Of a DNA stretch of 64,000 bases, positions 53,907 to 62,902 are shown in pieces. Position numbers and translations under genes: made by a program. Each line of letters opens with the position of its first letter. Positions within the stretch are counted from its first letter, which is position 1. Below the pieces are notes generated by a model. That model saw only the letters and a list, made by a program, of their open reading frames with translations, searched no databases and was not told the origin of the DNA. The DNA is taken from NCBI GenBank assembly GCA_900541585.1, contig UQKD01000003.1:124001-188000 (forward strand). The letters run 5' to 3'. The DNA is from an uncultured Alistipes sp. (lineage in GTDB: Bacteria; Bacteroidota; Bacteroidia; Bacteroidales; Rikenellaceae).

Positions 53907-54614
53907 ATGTCTTTGATTCTATGTATTGAGACCGGAACGGATGTCTGTTCCGTGGGGATCGCCAAGGACGGCGAACTGCTGTCGCTGCGCGAGAGCGACG
54001 AGGGGCGCGACCACGCCCGCAAGGTTGGCGTGTTCGTCGACGAACTGCTGCGCGAGACGGACATTGCGCCCGACGATCTCGACGCCGTGGCTGTGGGTAA
54101 AGGTCCCGGATCGTATACGGGGCTGCGCATCGGTGTGTCGTTCGCCAAGGGACTTTGCTACGGCCTACGGAAACCGCTGGTGGCCGTCGGGTCGCTGGAC
54201 GCGCTGGCCGAGGTGGCCCGCGAGGACTACGAGGCGGGGATTCTCGCGGTCGACGGTTGGGACGGAGCTTACCTCTGTCCGATGGTCGATGCCCGGCGCA
54301 TGGAGGTCTACGCGCAGGTTTTCGATGCCGAAGGGCGTCCGCAGAGCGAGGTCTCGGCCGAGGTGGTCGATGCTGGAAGTTTCCCGGCGTTCCGCGGTCA
54401 GGGGCGTCCGTTCGTGATCTTCGGCAGCGGAGCGCGCAAGTGTGCTGACATCCTTCCCGACGCGGTATGCGTGGAGGTGACTCCGTCGGCCCGCGGGCTT
54501 GCCCGTCTCGCCCAGCAGGCCCTCGACGAAGGACGCACGGAGGACATCGCCTATTTCGAGCCGTTCTACCTGAAGGATTTCGTCGTTACGACATCCCGCA
54601 AGAAACTGTTTTGA
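53907..54614 (+). CDS. tsaB: tRNA threonylcarbamoyladenosine biosynthesis protein TsaB
   Basis: TsaB is the partner of TsaD in making t6A37 on ANN-decoding tRNAs. The 235-residue protein has the start LILCIETGTDVCSVGIAKDG, the DAVAVGKGPGSYTGLRIGVSFAKGL signature in parts near residues 58-80, and an ASKHA-type fold with a degenerate ATP site. It is co-directional with smpB and the HAD gene, a short run of translation-related genes. Confidence 0.95.
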   Translation: MSLILCIETGTDVCSVGIAKDGELLSLRESDEGRDHARKVGVFVDELLRETDIAPDDLDAVAVGKGPGSYTGLRIGVSFAKGLCYGLRKPLVAVGSLDALAEVAREDYEAGILAVDGWDGAYLCPMVDARRMEVYAQVFDAEGRPQSEVSAEVVDAGSFPAFRGQGRPFVIFGSGARKCADILPDAVCVEVTPSARGLARLAQQALDEGRTEDIAYFEPFYLKDFVVTTSRKKLF

Positions 54615-54622
54615 GCGGTTGT

Positions 54623-55177
54623 ATGACCGAAGCGGACCTCGTGAAACTCCTGTCGGAACGGTTCTATGGCAATTTCGCCGACGAGACGGCCCGGCGGGTG
54701 CGCGATGCCGGGGCCGTGGACCTGTTGTACGGGGTGGCGACCGCGCCGCATCCGGAGTTGCCGAAGCCCGTCCGGCAGAAGGTGCTGTTTCGCAGCGCCT
54801 ATGTGCTCGAACGGATCTGGTTCGGCGTCCCCGAGGCGTTTATGCCCCATGCGGAGGAGTTTTGCCGGCAGGATTTCGCGGCGTGCGCCAATGCCAGCGC
54901 GCGGCGTCATTTCGGCAAGATCATGGCCGACCTGCTGGGACGTTATACACCCGAATCGGGCGACCTGGAGCGGATCGCCGAGGCGGCCGCCGAATGGGCC
55001 GTGTCGCCGGAGTCCAAAGTCGCCGTGAAGGTCTGGGCCGTGGAGGTTCTGAAGCGCTGCCGGGAGCGTGTCGGCTGGGTCGCCGAATCGTGGGACGACA
55101 TCGTGGAGGCGATGGCTCTCGACGCGACGCCGGGCATCGAAAGCCGGATGCGCAAAAGCTGGAAGGCGAGGCCGTAA
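54623..55177 (+). CDS. Helical-repeat protein of unknown function
   Basis: This 184-residue soluble protein begins MTEADLVKLLSERFYGN. It is nearly all alpha-helical, with spaced hydrophobic pairs suggestive of HEAT-like repeats (VRQKVLFRSAYVLERIWF, VKVWAVEVLKRCRERVGWVAES). It carries no enzyme motif. Similar proteins of this size are found in Bacteroidales, but I cannot name a family. It starts 8 bp after tsaB and is followed by a strong terminator, so it is likely the last gene of the smpB run. Confidence 0.65.
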   Translation: MTEADLVKLLSERFYGNFADETARRVRDAGAVDLLYGVATAPHPELPKPVRQKVLFRSAYVLERIWFGVPEAFMPHAEEFCRQDFAACANASARRHFGKIMADLLGRYTPESGDLERIAEAAAEWAVSPESKVAVKVWAVEVLKRCRERVGWVAESWDDIVEAMALDATPGIESRMRKSWKARP

Positions 55178-55189
55178 CCGGACCGGAAT

Positions 55190-55230
55190 GAAATGAAAAC
55201 CCCGCTGGTATCAGCGGGGTTTTTCATTTC
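55190..55230 (+). terminator. Bidirectional terminator between tsaB run and GH31 gene
   Basis: An almost symmetric 18-19 bp stem centred on CCCCGCTG-gtat-CAGCGGGG, with flanking A and T tracts, separates two convergent genes. Confidence 0.9.
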
Positions 55231-55240
55231 GGGCGGGCGG

Positions 55241-57856
55241 CTATTTCACGCCGCCGATCTGCGCGCGGAGGCGTTTCTTGAAATTGTCGCCGATGATCGT
55301 CATTCGGTCCGAGGTCTCGAACAGCGCGGCCTTGTTCCTCTCGTAGGCTGCGAGGTAGTCGGCGATACGGCCCGGGTCTTCGAGGATGAAGTTGGGGCAT
55401 TGCGACACGTTGAGGTATTCGACGGGCAGCATCAGGTAGGGTTCCGTCTTGCCCTGCTCGGTCTTGAATTCGACGGTCAGGCCGACGCAGCGATTGAAGA
55501 CGCCGCTTTTGCCGTAGAGGTCGGACTGGTGTGCCGCGGCATGGTCGTCGAAGGTCAGCACGACCTCCAGCGGACGGTCGCAGGCGGCCTCGCCCGTGTA
55601 GACGACCGGGGCGAGCGTATAGGCGTCGTAGGTCCACTCGCCGGCCTTGGGGAAGCGGGCGTAGGGAATCTCGCGTCCGTCGACCGTCACCGAGCGGGGC
55701 GGGAAGGTGGCGGGGAAGCGCAGTTCATAACTGCGGCTGCCGGGAGCGCCCGCGTAGGAGCCTTCGCGGGGCGCGATGACGGCGCGCAGGGTGTTGCCCG
55801 CCTGCGTCTTGGTGACCTTCGTGGTGGCGTAGGCCGTGGCGTACTGCTGGCTGACGCCGTCGTCCTCGTAGTGGACAAGTTCGCCGTCGGCCCCGGGGAT
55901 GAAGGTCAGCACCAGCGTGTCGCACGGCTGCTGGAGGTTTTTCACCGTCTGCGGGTTCATCGGAAGGATGGCTCCGGCCCGGGCGTACCAGGGGTTTTCC
56001 GAGAGGGTGTAGTGCAGTTCTTCGGTGCGGCCGCCCTCGTACATCGCTCCCGTGGCGCAGTCGTACCACCGCCCTTCGGGGAACCAGATGCGGCGTGCGG
56101 CGAGCCCCGTGACGCTGTCGACCGGCTCCACGACGGCCGTGGCGAGGATGTCGCCGCCGAACATGAACTGCTCGGGGACGTTGTAGGCCTCGTCCTGCTC
56201 GGGATGGTCGTAGTACATCGGGCGGCACATGCCGACGCCCGTGTCGTAGTTCTCGCGGGCCGCGGCATAGATATAGGGTGCGAGCGTGTAGCGCAGGCGG
56301 ATGGCGTCGCGCATGACGAACAGGTGGTCGGGGAAGAACCAGAGGTAGCGCTCGATGCGCGGGTCCTTGGTCGAGTGGGTCTTGAAGATCGGGGTGAAGA
56401 CGCCGTATTGCAGCCAGCGGGTGTAAAGCTCGGGGTCGGTCTCGCGGGTCTCCTTCTTGAACATGTGGCCCCCGATGTCGTGGCCCCAGTAGCCGTAGTT
56501 GACATTGGACGAGGTGGACGTGAAGTAGGGCAGGAAGGCCAGCGTCTCCCACTTGGCGTAGGTGTCGCCCGAGAAGGCCAGCGGATAGCGGTGCGACCCG
56601 AGACCGCCCCAGCGGTGGTAGATGAAGGGCCGCAGCGCGGGGTTTTGCTGCTCGGCGTGGTGGAAGAAGGTGTAGTTGAGCCAGAAGGTGTTCGAAAGTC
56701 CAGGGGTGAATTTCGACTCCATCCACTGCTGCCAGTCGAGCCACCAGAAATCGACGCCCTGGCGCTCCATCGGGTTCAGCACGGTCTTGAAATAGGCGTC
56801 GGCCCATTTCCGGTCGTCGATATGGAACGGCACGCCCTTGCCTTTCTCCTGCCAGCCGTACTCCGCGGTGAAGGCGTCGTAGACGGCTTCATAGGGCTGG
56901 ATGCCCGAAGCGGGGTGGAGGTTGAGCGCCACTTTGAGGTCCTGGGTTTCGGTCCACTTCAGGAAATTTGCGGGCGAGGGGAACAGCTCCTTCTGCCAGG
57001 TGTAGCCCGTCCAGCCGATGCGCTGTCCGTACTCGTCCTTGGCGGGATTTTTCTTGCGCAGGCCCCAGGTCTCGTGCCAGTCCATGTCGACGATCAGCAC
57101 GTCGATCGGAATGTCGACCGACTTGAGTTTCTGCACCAGGTCGACGAACTCGTTGTCGGAATACTGCCAGTAGCGGCTCCACCAATAGCCGAAGGTGTAC
57201 TTCGGGGGCAGCGGCGCACGGCCTGCGACGAGCTGGAAGTCGGCGAGCGCCTGCTTGTAGTCGTGTCCGTAGGCGAAGAGGTACAAATCCTGCCGGTCGC
57301 CCGCGGGGCGCGCTTCGACCCACTCCTTCCATTTCGAACCGTCGGGCGTCAGCACGTGGCGCGGGCTGTCGTCGACCACCGACCAGCCCGCGCGCGACAG
57401 GAGTCCCTGCTCCATCGGTTCGCGGCCCAGTTTCCGGCCGTCGCATCCGTCGAGCGTGCGGGTCGTGCCCATGAGGTTCTGCGGGTCCTCCGTGCCGGGG
57501 GTCCAGACGACCTTGCGGCCGTTGAGCCTGAAGACGGCTTTCAGGTTCGCGGCGGAGAACTTCTCGCCTTTGGTATAGGTCAGCGTCAGGGCCGGGGTGG
57601 TGATCGTCAGGCGGGATTTTGTGTCGCGGACCCTGAACTCGGGAACGGGGGTCCGGCGGTTGACGAACGTCAGCGTGGCGCGGTCCTCGAAGCGTCCGTC
57701 GGCGCTCCACTCCATGCGGATCAGCTGCGGGGTGAGCACCGTGAAGCGTGCGTTGCCCGCCTCGACCACGGCCCGGGGATCGGCTTGGGGATTCCCGGCT
57801 GCGGCCGCGCCCAGCGCCAGCCACAGGGCCGTAAAAAGAATTGTCGCTCTTTTCAT
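55241..57856 (-). CDS. GH31 family glycoside hydrolase (exported)
   Basis: This 871-residue exported enzyme (signal peptide to about residue 20) has an N-terminal beta domain. Its TIM barrel contains FGYWWSRYWQYSDN near residue 224, VDMDWHETWG near 260, the likely nucleophile region DFWWLDWQQW near 365, and HRWGGLGSHRYPLAFSGD with the acid/base region near 425. A DUF5110-like beta domain and a ~100-residue C-terminal tail follow. GH31 enzymes are mostly alpha-glucosidases or alpha-xylosidases; specificity cannot be read off. The gene stands alone, with no SusCD pair adjacent. Confidence 0.92.
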   Translation of the reverse strand: MKRATILFTALWLALGAAAAGNPQADPRAVVEAGNARFTVLTPQLIRMEWSADGRFEDRATLTFVNRRTPVPEFRVRDTKSRLTITTPALTLTYTKGEKFSAANLKAVFRLNGRKVVWTPGTEDPQNLMGTTRTLDGCDGRKLGREPMEQGLLSRAGWSVVDDSPRHVLTPDGSKWKEWVEARPAGDRQDLYLFAYGHDYKQALADFQLVAGRAPLPPKYTFGYWWSRYWQYSDNEFVDLVQKLKSVDIPIDVLIVDMDWHETWGLRKKNPAKDEYGQRIGWTGYTWQKELFPSPANFLKWTETQDLKVALNLHPASGIQPYEAVYDAFTAEYGWQEKGKGVPFHIDDRKWADAYFKTVLNPMERQGVDFWWLDWQQWMESKFTPGLSNTFWLNYTFFHHAEQQNPALRPFIYHRWGGLGSHRYPLAFSGDTYAKWETLAFLPYFTSTSSNVNYGYWGHDIGGHMFKKETRETDPELYTRWLQYGVFTPIFKTHSTKDPRIERYLWFFPDHLFVMRDAIRLRYTLAPYIYAAARENYDTGVGMCRPMYYDHPEQDEAYNVPEQFMFGGDILATAVVEPVDSVTGLAARRIWFPEGRWYDCATGAMYEGGRTEELHYTLSENPWYARAGAILPMNPQTVKNLQQPCDTLVLTFIPGADGELVHYEDDGVSQQYATAYATTKVTKTQAGNTLRAVIAPREGSYAGAPGSRSYELRFPATFPPRSVTVDGREIPYARFPKAGEWTYDAYTLAPVVYTGEAACDRPLEVVLTFDDHAAAHQSDLYGKSGVFNRCVGLTVEFKTEQGKTEPYLMLPVEYLNVSQCPNFILEDPGRIADYLAAYERNKAALFETSDRMTIIGDNFKKRLRAQIGGVK

Positions 57857-57892
57857 CTGTTTATGGGGTTAGTTTGCTGAATAGACACCTCC

Positions 57893-57930
57893 CGCAGGCA
57901 AAACGATGAGCCTGCGGCGCGATTTTTTTG
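57893..57930 (+). other. GC hairpin between rmuC and the GH31 gene
   Basis: CCGCAGGC (57893-57900) pairs with GCCTGCGG (57911-57918), and T7 follows on the plus strand. Both adjacent genes run on the minus strand, so it is not in terminator orientation for rmuC. It may be a mRNA or leader structure for the GH31 gene. Confidence 0.4.
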
Positions 57931-57938
57931 CGGAGGGG

Positions 57939-59300
57939 CTACACGCCGCTGTCCGGCAGGGCGGCGGGGTCTTCGGACCGGTCGTCCGAATCCGCATCGT
58001 CGCCGGCGATTTCGAGCGTGCGCGCGGCATGCTGCCGCTTGGTTTGCAGGCGGGCAGTCTTGCGCAGGCGTTCGCCGACGCGGATGATGTTGTCGTTGCC
58101 CGTGCAGAGGCGTTTGTGGGCGTCTTCGTAGGCGTCGCGGGCTTTGTCCAGCGCCGTGCCGACCCCTTCGAGCGAGGCGGTGAAGGCCACCAGCTGTTCG
58201 TAGAGTTTCAGCCCGCAGGCGGCGATCTCCCGGGTGTTCTTGTCCTGGTCGTTGTATTTCCAGAGGTCGGCGACGAGTTTCAGCAGGGCGAAAAGGTTCG
58301 TCGGCGACGAGATGATCACCTTTTTGTCGTAGGCGTCGGACCAGATGGCCGTGTCGTTCTGCAGCGCCGCGAGGAACGCCGGTTCGTTGGGGACGAACAT
58401 GATGACGAAGTCGGGCGAGTTCAGTCGCCGCTGGTACTCCTTGCGCCCCAGTTCGGTGACGTGCTGCCGCACCGAGGCGACGTGCGCTGCGAGGTAACGC
58501 CGCCGCTCCTCCTCCGTGTCGGCCGAGGAGTAACCCACGAAGGCCGTGAGCGAGACCTTCGAGTCGATGACGATGTCCTTCTTCTCGGGCAGGTGCAGCA
58601 CCACGTCGGGCCGCAGGTTGCGCCCCTCCTCGTCCTTGATGTTGTACTGCGTTTGGTAGTGGATGCCCTTCGAGAGGGCCGAACTGTCGAGGATCGTTTC
58701 GAGCAGCATCTCGCCCCAGTCGCCCTGCACCTTCGAATTGCCTTTCAGGGCGTCGGTCAGGTTCCGGGCCTCGGTGGAGATCGTCTGGTTGAGTTCCATC
58801 AGGCGCTTGAGTTCCGATTTCAGTTCGCCGCGCTGGGAGGTCTGCGTGGTGTAGATCTCCTCGACGCGCTTGCGGAAATCGACGATATTCTCCCTGAACG
58901 GCTTCAAAAGGATATCGATCGACTCCTTGTTCGTCTCCTTGAACCGCTGCGACTGCTCGCCCAGAATCTCCGTGGCGAGGTTCTTGAACTGCTGGCGGAA
59001 ACGTTCTTCGAGCTGTTCGCGCTCGGCTTTCTCGGCGGCGCGTTCCTCGGCGTTCTTTTGTTTCAGACCGGCGATTTCCGTCTGGGACGAGGCGCGCAGG
59101 GCGGCCAGTTCGGTTTCGGTGCGCAGCCGGTTTTCGATCTGCACGCGGATGTCCGCTTCGGCTTGCAGGCGGGCCTGCTCGGCGGCGGTCTTTTCGGCAC
59201 GCAGGTGGCCGGCTTCGCGGCGGGCGGCGGCGAGCATGGCCCCGAGCGCCGCCGAGAGGGCGCCGAGCACGATGATTGCAAGAATGAATGCGGTATTCAT
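57939..59300 (-). CDS. rmuC: RmuC family DNA recombination protein
   Basis: RmuC-family proteins limit rearrangements at inverted repeats and have a nuclease-like core. The 453-residue protein starts MNTAFILAIIVLGALSAALGAML, a membrane anchor. A ~120-residue coiled coil rich in Glu, Ala and Arg follows, then the conserved core: NSKVQGDWGEMLLETIL, RPDVVLHLPEKKDIVIDSKVSLTAF in parts, and IMFVPNEPAFLAAL. The C terminus is acidic. TACCTTTG ends 5 bp before this ATG and sets the start against a longer upstream frame. Confidence 0.95.
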   Translation of the reverse strand: MNTAFILAIIVLGALSAALGAMLAAARREAGHLRAEKTAAEQARLQAEADIRVQIENRLRTETELAALRASSQTEIAGLKQKNAEERAAEKAEREQLEERFRQQFKNLATEILGEQSQRFKETNKESIDILLKPFRENIVDFRKRVEEIYTTQTSQRGELKSELKRLMELNQTISTEARNLTDALKGNSKVQGDWGEMLLETILDSSALSKGIHYQTQYNIKDEEGRNLRPDVVLHLPEKKDIVIDSKVSLTAFVGYSSADTEEERRRYLAAHVASVRQHVTELGRKEYQRRLNSPDFVIMFVPNEPAFLAALQNDTAIWSDAYDKKVIISSPTNLFALLKLVADLWKYNDQDKNTREIAACGLKLYEQLVAFTASLEGVGTALDKARDAYEDAHKRLCTGNDNIIRVGERLRKTARLQTKRQHAARTLEIAGDDADSDDRSEDPAALPDSGV

Positions 59301-59305
59301 GATGA

Positions 59306-59313
59306 CAAAGGTA
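59306..59313 (-). promoter_or_regulatory. Minus-7 box of rmuC
   Basis: Minus-strand TACCTTTG, 5 bp before the ATG at 59300. Confidence 0.6.
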
Positions 59314-59335
59314 GAATTTTCCGTGGAATTTTTCG

Positions 59336-59343
59336 TATCTTTG
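59336..59343 (+). promoter_or_regulatory. Minus-7 box of rpe
   Basis: TATCTTTG, 20 bp before the rpe ATG and divergent from the rmuC box. Confidence 0.65.
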
Positions 59344-59363
59344 ACCGACAAACTCTTTGATTC

Positions 59364-60014
59364 ATGCAACGTATAGTAGCCCCTTCGATGCTCTCGGCCG
59401 ACTTCGGCCATCTGGAGCGCGATACCCGGATGGTCGACGCCAGTGCGGCCGAATGGGTGCATATCGACGTGATGGACGGCGTTTTCGTCCCCAACATTTC
59501 ATTCGGGTTCCCCGTGCTGAAAGCCATCCGCAAGGCGACGGCGAAATTCCTCGACGTGCACCTGATGATCGTCAGCCCGGAAAAATACGTCGCGCGCTTC
59601 GCCGAGGCGGGCGCCGACCTGGTGACCTTCCACCTCGAAGCGACGGACGACCCCGCGGGGTGCGTCGCGCTGATCCGCCGGGCCGGGGCCAAAGCGGGTG
59701 TGTCGATCAAGCCGGCGACGCCGGTGGAGGCGTTGCGCGAGGTGCTGCCGCTGGTCGATCTGGTGCTGGTGATGAGCGTCGAGCCGGGATTCGGCGGACA
59801 GTCGTTCATCCCGGGGTCGCTGGAGAAGATCCGGGAACTGCGCGCCATGGCCCGTGAAATGGGTCTCGAAACGATCATTGAGGTCGACGGCGGCCTTTCA
59901 TCGCACAATGCCGGCGAGGTTTACGGGGCGGGCGCCGACGTGCTTGTGGCCGGCAACGCCGTCTTCGGCGCCGCGGACCCCGCGGCCGAGGTCGTGAAGA
60001 TGCTCAACGCCTGA
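59364..60014 (+). CDS. rpe: Ribulose-phosphate 3-epimerase
   Basis: Rpe interconverts ribulose 5-phosphate and xylulose 5-phosphate in the pentose phosphate pathway. The 216-residue TIM barrel has IVAPSMLSADFGHL, the metal-binding HIDVMDGVFVPNISFG near residue 33, LDVHLMI, MSVEPGFGGQSFI near residue 137 and VDGGLSSHNA near residue 174. The start gives MQRIVAPSML. A GC-rich hairpin begins right at the stop codon. Confidence 0.97.
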   Translation: MQRIVAPSMLSADFGHLERDTRMVDASAAEWVHIDVMDGVFVPNISFGFPVLKAIRKATAKFLDVHLMIVSPEKYVARFAEAGADLVTFHLEATDDPAGCVALIRRAGAKAGVSIKPATPVEALREVLPLVDLVLVMSVEPGFGGQSFIPGSLEKIRELRAMAREMGLETIIEVDGGLSSHNAGEVYGAGADVLVAGNAVFGAADPAAEVVKMLNA

Positions 60015-60041
60015 CCGGGCGGTTCGTCCGGAGCCGCCCGG
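60015..60041 (+). terminator. GC-rich hairpin after rpe
   Basis: CCGGGCGG (60015-60022) pairs with CCGCCCGG (60034-60041), directly after the rpe stop. T richness downstream is weak, so termination is only probable. Confidence 0.5.
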
Positions 60042-60069
60042 AGGATTTCATTTCGGAAAAAATACTCCG

Positions 60070-60630
60070 TCAACGCCCGGCGTGCCAGGCCGTCTCGGCA
60101 TCGAGCAGGCGGCGCAGTTGGCGCAGGAGCGCATCGTCGCGGAACCACTCCGCACCGTAGGTCAGGTTGAATTCGTAATCGAAATCGGCGGGATTGGCCC
60201 CCTGGTTGTGCTGGAGGATGGTTTCGGCCTTGTCGAGCGCCTTGACCCAGCGGGCTTCGGGCGTGGCGCAGGCTTCGTACTCCTCCCAGAGCGTCCGGAT
60301 GCGTGCTGCGGCTTCATCGGGCAGCAGGGGCGTGAGCCGCTCCATGGCCGACTGTTCCGCAGCGGCTTTGGCGGCGGGGTCGCACTGCGCGACAGCCGGG
60401 ATGTCGCCTTCGTAAGCCTCCCCGAGGTCGTGGACCAGGCACATCGCGAGGACCCGCTGCAGGTCGAGTTCCGGCTTTTCGTCCGCAAGGACGAGGGCCA
60501 GCAGGGCCAGCCGCCACGTGTGTTCGGCAGTGCTTTCGTGCCGTCCGGCCGAGGTGCGGGCCGAGCGCAGGACGTTTTTCAGCCGTTCGGTTTCGCGCAT
60601 GAATTGCAGGTATCGTTCCAGTTTTTCCAT
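60070..60630 (-). CDS. HD-domain phosphohydrolase (YfbR-like)
   Basis: This 186-residue soluble protein begins MEKLERYLQFMRETERLKNVLRSA. It has the HD metal-site pattern: STAEHTWRLALLALVLADE (His near residue 37), MCLVHDLGEAYEGDIP (HD near residues 65-75), and ALDKAETILQH (distal Asp near residue 132). The closest class is the 5'-nucleotidase YfbR-like HD family, which removes phosphate from deoxynucleotides; the substrate is an inference. It converges on rpe. Minus-strand TATCTTTA upstream (60655-60662) is one base off the promoter consensus. Confidence 0.88.
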   Translation of the reverse strand: MEKLERYLQFMRETERLKNVLRSARTSAGRHESTAEHTWRLALLALVLADEKPELDLQRVLAMCLVHDLGEAYEGDIPAVAQCDPAAKAAAEQSAMERLTPLLPDEAAARIRTLWEEYEACATPEARWVKALDKAETILQHNQGANPADFDYEFNLTYGAEWFRDDALLRQLRRLLDAETAWHAGR

Positions 60631-60683
60631 ATCCGGGATTCTGTTTCGGGACCGTAAAGATACGATATGTCGGATTAAATCGC

Positions 60684-60691
60684 TAACTTTG
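60684..60691 (+). promoter_or_regulatory. Minus-7 box for a long leader of the ABC-F gene
   Basis: TAACTTTG, giving a predicted leader of about 150 nt before the ABC-F ATG at 60850, unusually long for this window. Confidence 0.55.
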
Positions 60692-60745
60692 CTGCAATTA
60701 TCCGGATATGGGATTTGCCGGCGGTGAAATGGTTTGACGACTGGA

Positions 60746-60772
60746 AAGCCTCCCTTTGTCAAAGGAAGGCTT
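60746..60772 (+). promoter_or_regulatory. Hairpin in the ABC-F leader
   Basis: AAGCCTCCCTTT pairs with AAAGGAAGGCTT (one mismatch) around a 3-base loop, within the predicted 5' leader of the ABC-F gene. It may be a regulatory structure or a dispersed palindrome. Confidence 0.5.
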
Positions 60773-60849
60773 GGAGGGAATGTCGGGACCGAATCGTGAA
60801 TTCGCCGTGGAGACCTTCCGGAAGAAATGATACGTGCGTTTACGAATTT

Positions 60850-62787
60850 ATGATTTCACTCGACAACCTTACCGTAAGCTATGGGGGCTGGACCCTCTTC
60901 GACAATATTTCGTTCCTGATCAACCCGAAGGACCGCATCGGCCTGGTGGGCAGGAACGGCGCAGGTAAAACCACGCTCCTGCGCATCATCACGGGCGAAC
61001 AGCAGCCCACGTCGGGCGCCGTGACGCTCAACGGCGACTGCACGATCGGCTACCTGCCGCAGACGATGCGCGTGGCGGACACCACGACACTCGCCGAAGA
61101 GACCGCCAAGGCCTTCGAGGAGGTGCTGCGGCTCGAAGCCCGGATCGAGTACCTGACGCGCGAGATCGCCGAGCGCACCGACTACGAAAGCCCCGAATAC
61201 GAACAGCTCCTGCACCGTCTGAACGACGCGCAGGACCACTACCATATCCTCGGCGGCGAGACCCGCGACGCGGACATCGAGAAGACGCTGCTGGGCCTCG
61301 GGTTCAAGCGCGAGGACTTCGGGCGCGCCACGAGCGAGTTCTCGGGCGGCTGGCGCATGCGTATCGAACTGGCGAAGCTGCTGCTCAGGCGGCCCTCGAT
61401 CTTCCTGCTGGACGAGCCGACGAACCACCTCGACATCGAGTCGATTCAGTGGCTCGAAGAGTATCTCCGGAATTACAACGGCGCGGTGCTGCTCATTTCG
61501 CACGACCGTGCCTTCCTGGACAACGTCACCAACCGCACGGTCGAACTGTCGCTGGGCAAGATCACCGATTACAAGGTCTCCTATTCGAAATACGTCGTCC
61601 TGCGCGCCGAGCGCCGGGCGCAGCAGGTGGCGGCCTACGAGAACCAGCAGCGGATGATCGAGAAGACCGAGGAGTTCATCGAGAAGTTCCGCTACAAGCC
61701 CACCAAGTCGAACCAGGTGCAGTCGCGTATCAAGCAGCTGGAGCGGCTGGACCGTCTCGAGATCGAGGAGGAGGACCTCGCCACGCTCAACATCAAGTTC
61801 CCGCCCGCGCCCCGCTCGGGGCAGATCGTCGCGGAGATCAGCGAGGCCGGCATGTCGTTCGGAGCGAAACATGTTTTCAGCGGAGCGAATTTCGTGATCG
61901 GGAAGGGCGACAAGATCGCGCTGGTGGGCCGCAACGGCGAGGGCAAGACGACCCTCGCGCGCATGCTGATCGGCCAGCTGACGCCGACCGAAGGGTCGGT
62001 GCGCCTCGGGGCGAACGTCAATATCGGGTATTACGCCCAGAATCAGGACGATTTGATGGACGGCGATTTCACGGTCTACGACACGCTGGACCGTGTGGCT
62101 GTGGGTGACATCCGCACCCGCCTGCGCGACATTCTGGGGGCGTTCCTGTTCCGCGGCGAGGACATCGACAAGAAGGTCAAGGTCCTCTCCGGCGGTGAAC
62201 GGGCGCGTCTGGCGATGGCCCGCATGATGCTCGAACCGCGCAACCTGCTGGTGCTGGACGAGCCGACGAACCACATGGACATGCGTTCGAAGGACATCCT
62301 CAAGAACGCCATCATGAAATACGACGGGACGGTGGTCGTGGTGTCGCACGACCGCGAATTCCTCGACGGCATGGTCGAGAAGGTCTACGAATTCCGCGAC
62401 GGCGGGGTGAAGGAGTACCTGGGCGGCATCTACTATTTCCTCGAAAAGCGCAAGCTGGAGTCGCTGCAGGAGATCGAGCGGAAGGACGCTCCGGCCAAGA
62501 CCGCGGCGAAGGGCGACGAGCCGGCTGTCTCCGGAAAACTCTCCTACGAGCAGCGGAAGGAGCAGGAGAGGCAGGTCCGCAAGTTGCGGAAAGCCGTCGA
62601 AGCCGTGGAGGCCGACCTGGCGGAGATCGAGAAGCGGATCGCGGAGTACGATGCGCGGTTCGCCGCCGCGACCGAATACAACGAGGCCGACTACAAGGCC
62701 TACAACGAACTGAAAACCCGCTACGACCACCAGATGCACGAGTGGGAGAAGGCGTCGTACGAGCTGGAACTCGTCGAAGAACAGTGA
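60850..62787 (+). CDS. ABC-F family ATP-binding protein
   Basis: This 645-residue soluble protein has two ATPase domains and no membrane segment, the ABC-F class that acts on ribosomes. Walker A motifs are GRNGAGKTT near residue 36 and GRNGEGKTT near residue 361; ABC signatures are SGGWRM and SGGERARLAM; Walker B segments are LLDEPTNHLD and VLDEPTNHMD. The linker between domains is charged, and the C terminus (~560-645) is a coiled coil. Members include translation factors and antibiotic-resistance proteins; which applies is not known. The upstream in-frame extension is leader sequence. Confidence 0.95.
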   Translation: MISLDNLTVSYGGWTLFDNISFLINPKDRIGLVGRNGAGKTTLLRIITGEQQPTSGAVTLNGDCTIGYLPQTMRVADTTTLAEETAKAFEEVLRLEARIEYLTREIAERTDYESPEYEQLLHRLNDAQDHYHILGGETRDADIEKTLLGLGFKREDFGRATSEFSGGWRMRIELAKLLLRRPSIFLLDEPTNHLDIESIQWLEEYLRNYNGAVLLISHDRAFLDNVTNRTVELSLGKITDYKVSYSKYVVLRAERRAQQVAAYENQQRMIEKTEEFIEKFRYKPTKSNQVQSRIKQLERLDRLEIEEEDLATLNIKFPPAPRSGQIVAEISEAGMSFGAKHVFSGANFVIGKGDKIALVGRNGEGKTTLARMLIGQLTPTEGSVRLGANVNIGYYAQNQDDLMDGDFTVYDTLDRVAVGDIRTRLRDILGAFLFRGEDIDKKVKVLSGGERARLAMARMMLEPRNLLVLDEPTNHMDMRSKDILKNAIMKYDGTVVVVSHDREFLDGMVEKVYEFRDGGVKEYLGGIYYFLEKRKLESLQEIERKDAPAKTAAKGDEPAVSGKLSYEQRKEQERQVRKLRKAVEAVEADLAEIEKRIAEYDARFAAATEYNEADYKAYNELKTRYDHQMHEWEKASYELELVEEQ

Positions 62788-62816
62788 TTTTCGATTTTAT
62801 GCGGCTCTTTTCGTCC

Positions 62817-62881
62817 ATCCCTCGTCCGTCCCGAATGGGAAATACGTCTTGTATGTCCCATCCGCGCCGGACTTTACGATG
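62817..62881 (+). repeat. Palindromic element, copy 2
   Basis: This copy shares flanks with the element at 9783-9845 (ATCCCTCG left; TTTACGATG right) and the GAATGG/CCATCC core. Its outer arms differ (TCCGTCCCG instead of AACGGGACG) while still pairing with their partner. It lies between the ABC-F stop and the rlmB promoter. Confidence 0.6.
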
Positions 62882-62890
62882 AACAGATAA

Positions 62891-62898
62891 TAATTTTG
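62891..62898 (+). promoter_or_regulatory. Minus-7 box of rlmB
   Basis: TAATTTTG ends 4 bp before the rlmB ATG at 62903. Confidence 0.6.
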
Positions 62899-62902
62899 CA
62901 CA

